Assembly (NCBI GenBank): GCA_965262595.1
Contig: OZ253548.1
Location: 3,162,001-3,226,000, forward strand
Direction of reading: 5' to 3'
Length of the DNA stretch: 64,000 nt
Source: CATQHB01 sp965262595
GTDB lineage: Bacteria; Chloroflexota; Dehalococcoidia; Lucifugimonadales; UBA3495
Shown: positions 18,947-26,746 of the stretch, one piece after another
Layout of the letters: each line of letters starts with the position of its first letter
Position numbering within the stretch: position 1 is the first letter of the stretch
The notes under the pieces: model-generated
What the model was told of the DNA's origin: nothing
Seen by the model: the letters and a program-made list of their open reading frames with translations, nothing else
Database searches by the model: none
Program-made: the position numbers and the translations under genes

Positions 18947-19320
18947 TCATCTACCTCCGTCCGTACGGGTGTTCCAAGCCTCGGTTCCTTAGCAACGCAT
19001 TAAAGTCTAACACTACAGGTGTCTCTCCCCATCGTACTGTCTTCGACAGGTTTCAACTTTCTCCTCAGCGTCCTCCAGGGACAGGAACCATTTCTCCTTC
19101 AAACACTGAGGTGGACCCGGGAAACTGGATAGGTAAACTTAAGGCGGCGACAGCTACCAAGGAGTGGGAAAGGTCCCCAGGACGGAGAAAACACAGTCCG
19201 GCTTTAGCTCGTGAGTTCTCACAATACGGTACGGCCCACCATCCGCCCATTAACCTGTACACACGTAAGGTTTGGGAGGGCTGAAACCACGGTGTTCCTT
19301 GGAAGACTACGGGGAGACAC

Positions 19321-19782
19321 TTGATAAAAACATACCTCGGCGACTTGGCGGCATACATAGCTATAGCCTCCTTTGCTATAGCGGCACTTGCCCTTGTATT
19401 CGTCATCCGAGGCGACCGACGCAAGACTGGAATAGACATACGCTGTGATTTCAGTGTGGCCAGTTCGATCTGGTCCACAGAACGATGGGTTTCCGAAGTG
19501 AGACTGGAGAACGTAAAAGACCGCTCCGTAAGCATCTACAAAATCTACTTGGAGATCGGTCATGGTCCATACATAGAAGTAGAAGATTTTACTGACAATC
19601 CACTGACGTTGGACGCCCACAGCGTGTTCCAACGAAAGTATGACCCCATTGAATTTTACTCCGTTGGAATGAGATGCGTGGCTGGTTTCCTAGATGGCAA
19701 GAACACCAGGCAACGAATCGTGGTGACGACCTCTGAGGGGCGCTATAACCCCAAGCATGAGATGGACCAAGACATTCGATGA
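19321..19782 (+). CDS. Hypothetical membrane-anchored protein (first part)
   Basis: A TTG-started frame of 153 residues with one N-terminal transmembrane segment (LAAYIAIASFAIAALALVFVI) followed by a beta-rich soluble part (VSEVRLENVKDRSVSIYKIY...). It stops at 19782, after the ATG of the next frame (19757), with no ribosome-binding site for that next ORF. The two may be one protein split by a frameshift near 19770-19785. Family not recognised. Its position in the island suggests an accessory role only. Confidence 0.5.
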   Translation: MIKTYLGDLAAYIAIASFAIAALALVFVIRGDRRKTGIDIRCDFSVASSIWSTERWVSEVRLENVKDRSVSIYKIYLEIGHGPYIEVEDFTDNPLTLDAHSVFQRKYDPIEFYSVGMRCVAGFLDGKNTRQRIVVTTSEGRYNPKHEMDQDIR

Positions 19783-20230
19783 CCCTGTCCTTGATACTAT
19801 ACTGAAGATCTGTACGCCCGGAGTGGTACGCCCGGAGCGTTGGCTACATAAAGGCCACTGCTACGGGTCGGAGGCCAAATTTGTTGTCACATTCGCCAAT
19901 GGTGATGGCAAGGACGAGGTGGTACCGATCTACGCACGTGATTACGAAATAAAGAAATTCCCCAACTTTACGCTGACCAGAGAGGCCATAGAATCCAAAC
20001 TGGCCTTAGAGGATTTCCTGCGAGAACAGGTCACCGCTGGCAAGCTTTCTTGCCTCGACATTGATGTAATTGAATTGGAAGCTTACAAGCACGAAGTATT
20101 CAAGGACTATTCTGAGAACGTAACGGTGATTCCCCAAGGGTGGTTTAGCCATAAACTTTTAGGTAAGTGCTTGACACTCTGGGAGAAGCTGATCTCGAAT
20201 CGCAAGAATAAAAGGGTTAGGGTCCCGTAG
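19757..20230 (+). CDS. Hypothetical protein (possibly second part of the preceding gene)
   Basis: A 157-residue frame (FDDPVLDTILKICTPGVVRP ... IPQGWFSHKLLGKCLTLWEK) that overlaps the preceding ORF by 26 bases in a different frame. The lack of a ribosome-binding site and the smooth sense of the joined sequence favour an original single protein of about 300 residues with an N-terminal anchor. No catalytic motif recognised. Confidence 0.5.
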   Translation: MRWTKTFDDPVLDTILKICTPGVVRPERWLHKGHCYGSEAKFVVTFANGDGKDEVVPIYARDYEIKKFPNFTLTREAIESKLALEDFLREQVTAGKLSCLDIDVIELEAYKHEVFKDYSENVTVIPQGWFSHKLLGKCLTLWEKLISNRKNKRVRVP

Positions 20231-20634
20231 GGGTTAAACGCTGGCTCTCCTCAAGACGGGAATGCCTCTGGCCCGCTCCTGGGGCAGCCGCCACCGGCGG
20301 GCGAACTTCTCCAGCGAATCCCCGGACCGATCCTCCGGCCGCCCCGCGAAGTCCTCTGGAATGTGCGGAAGAGGAAGGTCGTGATCGTCGCCGGGCCCGA
20401 CGGGGACCAGGCCGTGTTCGGCCCCCAGCTGCTCGCCTCCGACTTCCCGGCGCGCCGGCGGCGTCCGGTGGTGGCAGGTCCATGGTTGTTGAAGGCCGGT
20501 GGTGCGATGCTAAGGAATGACGACATGGGGCCGAATACATCGACGGCATGGGGTTCCAGGCCGTAATCTAGGAAGCCGCCGTCTGATTCCATTTCCACAA
20601 CTACTTAACCTATTTTCAAACTTGGAGACCCGAC
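20231..20634. other. GC-rich stretch with a weak minus-strand gene remnant
   Basis: Markedly GC-richer than its AT-richer neighbours. One minus-strand frame reads HIPEDFAGRPEDRSGDSLEK then FARRWRLPQERARGIPVLRR before a stop at about 20234. It is bounded upstream by a TAG and has no start codon. It looks like the 3' end of a decayed gene from a different background; no family recognised. Confidence 0.3.
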
Positions 20635-22055
20635 ATGAGACTTACTGAGCCAGTGGAAACACAAGGCGTCTTTTGGCTTCCTGATTGCCCAAATGACCGG
20701 TTGCAAGGAGTTCTCAGAATCTCCACACCGGGAGCCGTCACGCTTGAGCTGTCGGGTGTGTTTGGCGGAGTGATCAGCGTCCTAACTGATGGAGGAATCA
20801 CACTTGATCCACCAGCGCCGACTATCAAAGCAGATCATCAGCGCATCATAGGTGTAATCGAAGGGGGCGTCGCCGTCACATTGGATCAATGTGTCGTCAC
20901 CAATCAGCGGGTGACGTTACTCGGTCGTGGTCATTCGAACTCCACAGTATTAGCCCGTGTAGCGATGATTGGCATTAGCTACGAGAATGCAGAAGAGCTA
21001 GCCTTTTCGAGAGTCACCTACACTGTCGATGGGCTCGCTGAATGGTTGTCCGTAAGCGGAATCGAACCACATTTGAACCCAAGCGATGTCAGTGGGTCCA
21101 TAAACTTCGGGTTCCCGAAAACATCTCAGCTCGGATACCCGACGGTGTTGAGTTGCAGTTCGAGTTTGCGGTTACAGGATCAATTCCGCCGAGCCCAATC
21201 ACTGCTGTCAGTGTAGAACAGACTGTGCATATGAGCCTGATCGTCGACCAGTCAAAAGCAATCACATTCTTTTCCTCCCTTTGTACAAAGATATGCGACT
21301 TCCTTTCGCTTGCACTAGATCAACCGGTGACCATAAATGCGGTCAATGGATTTCCCGGAGCTAGTAGTAGCATGGCCTCCAACGATGCGCAGCGAGTCGA
21401 CCTATATGGCCGATTTTCACCTTGGACTGAAGCAGCAGCAACTATCCGAGTGAACAACATTCTGTTTCGATATGGTGGGATAGGCAACCGTCTCGACGAG
21501 GTGCTCGGAAGATGGTTGAAGGCCTACGATTCACTAGGTCCAGCTATTCACCTTTACTTCGCATGCAGAACCCAACCTACGCAATTCATAGACTTCAAGG
21601 TCTTGTGGCTCATACAAGCGCTTGAGTCGTGGCACCGTCGCAGTTCCGACGAAGTAGCCATCGAAAGGGCAGAGTTCAAACAACTCATGATGACCCTCAC
21701 TGAGGCATGTCCAGACGACAAACGGAATTGGTTGAGGGAGAGGCTCCAACACGCATACGAACTGTCCCTATCCGCGCGCCTGCATATCCTCATCGATCCC
21801 TTCGAACGCTGGTTCGGCAACACCCAAAGCCGTAAACAGTTCGTTCGACGGGTCGTCGATACACGGAATTACCTGACCCATTACAGTAGCGAATCCAAAA
21901 GAGGAGCGGCTCAAGGTATTGATTTGTTACCACTTTACGCAAAGTTGGAGGCTCTGTTTCAGCTTCAACTTCTGCGTTTAGTCGGCTTCAGTGATGCGGT
22001 TATTGACGAGGTCGTGCGAGACAATCAAAGACTGAGCAATTCACTCCGTCGCTGA
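20635..22055 (+). pseudogene. ApeA-like HEPN defence protein, split by a frameshift
   Basis: Frame 1 (20635 to about 21110) matches the ApeA N-terminal domain pattern (GVFWLPDCPNDRLQGVLRIS, VTLELSGVFGG). Frame 2 (about 21110-22055) continues smoothly from PENISARIPDGVELQFEFAV and ends in an ApeA-type HEPN domain with the RxxxxH ribonuclease motif (RNYLTH, about 21862-21880) and LLPLYAKLEALFQLQLLRLV. ApeA proteins are single-gene abortive-infection effectors, with HEPN RNase activity inferred. The switch lies in GGGTTCCCGAAAAC. A one-base indel is the simplest cause; assembly error or -1 slippage on AAAA cannot be excluded. Joined length would be about 473 residues. Confidence 0.7.
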
Positions 22056-22128
22056 CTTCGGCCTTTTAACTAATACCATTCACCTAGCTAACATCTGGAC
22101 CACAGTCGCATATATATTCTATGTCTAT

Positions 22129-22163
22129 ACATTGTGATTCGACATTGTGATTCGACATTGTGG
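22129..22163. repeat. 13-bp direct repeats (ACATTGTGATTCG)
   Basis: Two perfect 13-bp units (22129-22141, 22142-22154) and a partial third (ACATTGTGG, 22155-22163) lie about 65 bases before the ribbon-helix-helix-like ORF at 22229. Short tandem sites upstream of such genes are often operator sites. Confidence 0.5.
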
Positions 22164-22228
22164 AAGGCCGGCTGCATGATGATTTATAGTAAGACAGCGT
22201 ACTACCCCAACAGGCAGAAAGAGAGAAT

Positions 22229-22390
22229 ATGCCCGCCAAGGCCAGGAATACCGACACCATCACCTTCTCCCTCTCACCTGAGATGGCGCAGCTGCTACGT
22301 CAATCCCCCGTACCGAGATTGATAGCGGCCCAACAAGCGGGCCGCCATGTCCTCAATCTGTGCATCCGAAAGAAACCTGGGAGGCATCAT
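22229..22390 (+). pseudogene. Ribbon-helix-helix (CopG-like) remnant
   Basis: ATG preceded by AAAGAGAGAAT. The first 24 or so residues (KARNTDTITFSLSPEMAQLL) look like the beta-strand and first helix of a ribbon-helix-helix antitoxin/repressor. After LLRQ the sequence loses family character and the frame runs antisense through the neighbouring XRE gene, so the gene is probably truncated near 22310. Tentative. Confidence 0.35.
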
Positions 22391-22746
22391 TGTTCCGACT
22401 CCCGCTCCTGTATAAGCTTCTGCCATTCTGAAGGTGAACGAACGTCGTCCCCTAAGGACCTCAGAAATCTAACAGCCCCCGGGTTCCGGGAAAGAGTTTC
22501 AGCTATGTCTGAAGGTATTTTCCCGGCTAGAGTAATCAGTTCGTCGGCCAACTCGGTCTCGTCCCTATCCAGCTCTCTTGCCAACTCCCGCGCTATGCCC
22601 TTGAGGACACCTTCACTTGGCGGTTCAACCCGGCTGTTTTCGATCTTGCTAAGGTAGGTGAAGTCCACCCCTATCCGTTCGGCCAAGTCCCGCTGGCTTA
22701 GCCGGGCGGCCCTTCTAAGAGACCTCAATTGCTCGGGGAATGACAT
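22387..22746 (-). CDS. XRE-family helix-turn-helix regulator
   Basis: 119 residues from the ATG at 22746, which has a GAGGTGG ribosome-binding site; a longer frame starts at 22794. Residues about 4-62 are a Cro/CI-type HTH (LRSLRRAARLSQRDLAERIG, FTYLSKIENSRVEPPSEGVL). A helical C-terminal part contains LADELITLAGKIPSDIAETL. It is divergent from the helicase gene with about 155 bp between them, so it is the natural controller of the helicase-methylase-ATPase cassette. Confidence 0.85.
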   Translation of the reverse strand: MSFPEQLRSLRRAARLSQRDLAERIGVDFTYLSKIENSRVEPPSEGVLKGIARELARELDRDETELADELITLAGKIPSDIAETLSRNPGAVRFLRSLGDDVRSPSEWQKLIQERESEQ

Positions 22747-22901
22747 GACGCCACCTCGGTTGGGATTATAGCCATTATTTGAGTTGATTGTCAACGCTTA
22801 TGATAGTATGATTGAGCCAAGGGCAGGGTGCGAATCCGAGGGTGTCTTCCACCCAATAGCATATCCTCCCTTGGTAATCCAAAATCGGGCGAGGCACAGG
22901 A

Positions 22902-25900
22902 ATGAAGCTAGAAGACCTCACAACTAATGCCGCCGTTAGGGGCGTCCTCGCTGATAGTCTGGTCACCGTGGTCAGCGTCAAGTGGTACGGTGACTCGGCT
23001 GTCGAACTTACCTATAAGACCCCCACCGGCCGGGTCGCCAACGAGCTGTTGTATCGGGATGTCGAATCTCGGATGGAGGTTGTTGAGCAGGGCAGGCCCT
23101 GGAGCTTCGACGGGGACGGGGCGCAATTCCGGCTGGTCTCCGAGGCTCAACGGATCCGGCTTGCCCATCTCTTTGACCCGGTATTGGCAGTGCATACGTC
23201 TGACGTGGAGCCACTGCCGCACCAGATTACCGCCGTCTATGAATCCATGCTTCCCCGGCTCCCTCTTCGGTTCCTGCTTGCCGATGACCCCGGCGCTGGT
23301 AAAACAATCATGGCCGGGCTGCTAATCAAGGAACTGATTGCCCGGGGCGACATCCAGAGGTGTCTGGTCGTCTGCCCCGGCGCTCTCGCGGAGCAATGGC
23401 AGGACGAACTAGCCCAGCGTTTCCAACTCCCCTTTGAAATCCTGACCAACGACAAACTCGAAGCGGCCCATTCGGGGAATTGGTTCCTGGAAACCGACTT
23501 GGCAATCGCCAGGTTGGACAAACTCTCGCGCGACAAAGACGTGCAACAGAAGCTCCAAGCTCCCGATTGCGAATGGGACCTCGTAATTTGCGATGAAGCC
23601 CACAAGATGTCCGCCAGCTTCTTCGGAGGCGAGGTCAAGTACACCAAGCGGTATCACCTGGGAGAACTCCTGTCCGGTCTTACCCGCCACTTCCTGTTGA
23701 TGACGGCAACTCCCCACAACGGCAAGGAAGAAGATTTTCAGCTTTTCATGGCCCTCATCGACAACGACCGTTTCGAGGGTAGGTTCCGCGACGGGGTTCA
23801 CGCCGCTGATGCTTCAGACCTGATGCGCCGGATGGTGAAAGAGAACCTCCTGAAATTCGATGGCACCCCGCTATTCCCGGAGCGGGTGGCTTACACGGTC
23901 CCCTACAAGCTGTCGGACGAAGAGGCCCGGCTTTACAAGGCAGTGACCGAATACGTCAGAGAGGAATTTGACCGGGCCGACGCCCTGGCAAACGACAAGC
24001 GCGCTGGAACCGTCGGCTTTGCCCTTACTATCCTGCAGCGCCGCCTGGCCTCCTCACCGGAGGCCATCTACCAGTCCCTGCGGCGTCGGCGTGAACGGCT
24101 GGAGAGCCGTCTTCGGGAGCTTGAACTGCTGCAACGCGGCGGTCAGCCGGTCCTGGTGCCAACCATGGCAGACGGGGAGTTGGACCAGGACGATATCGAT
24201 GACCTGGAAGACTCCCCGGAAAATGAGGTCGAAGAGCAGGAGGAAAGGGTCCTGGACCAGGCCACCGCCGCTCAGACTATTGATGAATTGAAGCGGGAAA
24301 TCGAGACGATAAAGGGCCTGGAAACAGCCGCTAACGGTGTTCTCCGAAGCGGTGGCGACACCAAGTGGACCGAGTTGGCAACCCTCCTCAACGAGACTTT
24401 CACGCCTCAAGGAGTAACCGGCAGGATTGGAGAGCCTTCGGCCAACTACGGCACGACGGACGTTCCCCGTCCCGTTTCCTCGCCTCAGCAGAAGCTGGTT
24501 ATCTTCACCGAACACCGGGACACCCTTACCTACCTACACCACCGCATCACCGGTCTGGTGGGGCGAGACGAAGCAGTCGTCACCATTCACGGCAGTATGC
24601 ACCGGGAGGACCGTTACGCCGCCCAGGAAGCCTTCCGGCACGACCCCCGCGTCCAGATATTGCTCGCTACCGATGCCGCCGGAGAAGGGATCAACCTCCA
24701 GCGTGCCCACCTTATGGTGAATTACGACCTGCCCTGGAACCCCAACCGCATCGAACAGCGCTTTGGCCGGATCCACCGCATCGGTCAGACCCAGGTCTGC
24801 CATCTGTGGAACCTGGTGGCCGAAGAGACCAGGGAAGGAGACGTATATCTGACCCTGCTGGCCAAGCTGGAGCAGGCGCGGAAAGCCCTGGGCGGCCAGG
24901 TCTTCGACGTATTGGGTAAAGTCCAGTTTGAGGGCCGGCATCTACGGGAGCTGTTGGTCGAGGCGATCCGTTACGGCGAAAGGCCCGAAGTCCAGGCGCG
25001 GCTCGCCACCATCGTTGACGATGCCCTGGGCCAGGATCGACTCCGGGAGCTCTTGGAAGACCGCGCGCTGGCCCCCGATGCCATGGACACCACCCGGGTA
25101 CAGGGAATCAGGGAAGACATGGAACGGGCCGAAGCCCGGAGGTTGCAACCTCACTACATCGAGTCCTTCTTTCTGGAAGCCTTCCAGCGCCTCAGTGGCA
25201 CGGCAAGACAACGGGAGTCACGCCGTTACGAGGTTACCAATGTCCCGGCTTCCATCCGCAACCGCGACCGGGTAACGGGCAGAGGGCGTCCCGTCCTGCG
25301 CCGGTACGAACGGATTGCCTTTGACAAGTCCCTGCTCGGTAACGGCAGCCAACCTGCCGCAGCTTTTGTCTGCCCCGGCCATCCCCTGCTGGATGCCGTG
25401 ATCGACATCACTTTAGAGAGCAACCGCGACTTGCTGCGTCAGGGGACAGTCTTGGTAGATGATCTGGACCCGGGGGCCGAACCGCGGGTTCTCTTCTTCC
25501 TGGAACATTCAATACAGGACGCCAGCGTGACCCCGGCCGGAGCGCGCCGGGTGATATCCAGGCAGGTCCTGTACGTGGAGCTTGACGCTGCCGGGAATAC
25601 ACGGCACCTGGAATTCGCCCCCTATCTGGACTATCGGCCCCTGGGCGAGGATGAACCCGGCCACGAAGCAGTTCTCGCGCGCCCCGAGTGCGCCTGGATC
25701 GGAAGTCAACCGGAGCAGATGGCCCAGCAGTACGCCGTTAGCCAGGTGGTGCCGGCACATCTGGAGGAGATCCGCAACGCCAAACGGCCCTTGATCGCCA
25801 AGACCAAGGCCGCGGTCCAGGACCGGTTAACCAAAGAGATATCCTATTGGGACTACCGCGCCGAGGACCTGAAGGTGCAAGAGCAGGCGGGCCGCACCAA

Positions 25901-26504
25901 CGCCCGCCTCAATTCAACCAACGCCCGCCTCAATTCAACCCAGGCCCGCCGCCGGGCCGACATCCTGCAGGAACGGTTGCAGAAGCGGTTGGCGGAACTG
26001 GACCTGGAAGACCAGATTTCGCCGTTGCCGCCGGTGGTATTGGGAGCGACTCTGGTAGTGCCAGCGGGTCTCATCCGTTCCATGACCGGCGCCGCACCTG
26101 ATCTTGCAGCCTATTACCAGGTGGATACTCAGGCGGTGGCCGCCAAAGCCCGTGAAATCATCATGGCCGTGGAACGCGGCTTGGGCTTCGAACCTACGGA
26201 CCGGGAATATGAGAAACTCGGCTACGACATCGAGAGCCGAGTTCCCCACACGGGCAAATTGCGGTTCCTCGAAGTTAAGGGCCGGATTAGCGGCGCCGAC
26301 ACCATCGTAGCGACCCGCAACGAAATCCTGTACTCGCTGAACAAGCCCGAGGATTTCATCCTGGCAATCGTGGAGTTTCTGGGAGAGGACCAGCACCAGG
26401 TCCACTATTTGCGCCAGCCTTTCCAGCGAGAGCCCGACTTTGGGGCGACCAGCGTCAACTACGACTTCGCGGGGCTGCTGGCGCGGGCCGGCGAGCCGTC
26501 GTGA
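22902..26504 (+). CDS. SNF2-type helicase with DUF3883 domain
   Basis: 1200 residues. Walker A DDPGAGKTIMAG lies at about 128-139 (most relatives have DEVGLGKT). Motif II is DEAH (about 231-234) and TATPHNGKEEDF is motif III. The C-terminal helicase lobe has KLVIFTEHRDTLTYL, TDAAGEGINLQRA and NRIEQRFGRIHRIGQ (about 610-625). The last 120 residues (about 1080-1180; YEKLGYDIESRVP, LRFLEVKGRISGADTIVATRNE) match DUF3883, a nuclease-fold-like domain common in defence proteins. It resembles DISARM DrmD-type helicases. A 21-bp tandem duplication adds NARLNST around residue 1005. It leads a same-strand cassette with the DUF1156 methylase and DUF499 ATPase. Confidence 0.92.
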   Translation: MKLEDLTTNAAVRGVLADSLVTVVSVKWYGDSAVELTYKTPTGRVANELLYRDVESRMEVVEQGRPWSFDGDGAQFRLVSEAQRIRLAHLFDPVLAVHTSDVEPLPHQITAVYESMLPRLPLRFLLADDPGAGKTIMAGLLIKELIARGDIQRCLVVCPGALAEQWQDELAQRFQLPFEILTNDKLEAAHSGNWFLETDLAIARLDKLSRDKDVQQKLQAPDCEWDLVICDEAHKMSASFFGGEVKYTKRYHLGELLSGLTRHFLLMTATPHNGKEEDFQLFMALIDNDRFEGRFRDGVHAADASDLMRRMVKENLLKFDGTPLFPERVAYTVPYKLSDEEARLYKAVTEYVREEFDRADALANDKRAGTVGFALTILQRRLASSPEAIYQSLRRRRERLESRLRELELLQRGGQPVLVPTMADGELDQDDIDDLEDSPENEVEEQEERVLDQATAAQTIDELKREIETIKGLETAANGVLRSGGDTKWTELATLLNETFTPQGVTGRIGEPSANYGTTDVPRPVSSPQQKLVIFTEHRDTLTYLHHRITGLVGRDEAVVTIHGSMHREDRYAAQEAFRHDPRVQILLATDAAGEGINLQRAHLMVNYDLPWNPNRIEQRFGRIHRIGQTQVCHLWNLVAEETREGDVYLTLLAKLEQARKALGGQVFDVLGKVQFEGRHLRELLVEAIRYGERPEVQARLATIVDDALGQDRLRELLEDRALAPDAMDTTRVQGIREDMERAEARRLQPHYIESFFLEAFQRLSGTARQRESRRYEVTNVPASIRNRDRVTGRGRPVLRRYERIAFDKSLLGNGSQPAAAFVCPGHPLLDAVIDITLESNRDLLRQGTVLVDDLDPGAEPRVLFFLEHSIQDASVTPAGARRVISRQVLYVELDAAGNTRHLEFAPYLDYRPLGEDEPGHEAVLARPECAWIGSQPEQMAQQYAVSQVVPAHLEEIRNAKRPLIAKTKAAVQDRLTKEISYWDYRAEDLKVQEQAGRTNARLNSTNARLNSTQARRRADILQERLQKRLAELDLEDQISPLPPVVLGATLVVPAGLIRSMTGAAPDLAAYYQVDTQAVAAKAREIIMAVERGLGFEPTDREYEKLGYDIESRVPHTGKLRFLEVKGRISGADTIVATRNEILYSLNKPEDFILAIVEFLGEDQHQVHYLRQPFQREPDFGATSVNYDFAGLLARAGEPS

Positions 26505-26543
26505 AAAATAGAATGGAATACGGGTTTACCAGGCAAAAAGAAA

Positions 26544-26564
26544 CGCCTCCCCGTAGGGGAGACG
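26544..26564. terminator. Hairpin downstream of the helicase gene
   Basis: CGCCTCCCC / GGGGAGACG with loop GTA (9 bp, one mismatch). A T-rich tract (TTTCTTTTT) follows the hairpin only on the minus strand, so as an intrinsic terminator it would stop antisense transcripts. On the plus strand it may attenuate or stabilise the helicase mRNA end. Confidence 0.4.
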
Positions 26565-26746
26565 TCGGCCCAACAATGCTATCGTTGGGGTGGTGAACCG
26601 AGTATATCCGCTAACGCATACTCTTTCAAGAGTTTAAGCTGGTGATTTGCATCTATGGAGTCCAACTGGATACAACGGGCGACCAAGTGACCAAGGCCGA
26701 CGGTTACACGTTGATCAAACCTCCGGAATGGAGTTAAGGAGAACCC

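Noticed and set aside
20363..20566. Zeta-toxin-like start (KVVIVAGPDG) on the plus strand
   Set aside because: The P-loop lacks the GKT residues, the rest has no zeta features, and an antisense frame shows better coding character.
20635..22055. Programmed -1 frameshifting in the ApeA-like gene
   Set aside because: Only a four-A run and no clear slippery heptamer or downstream pseudoknot; a simple indel is more likely.
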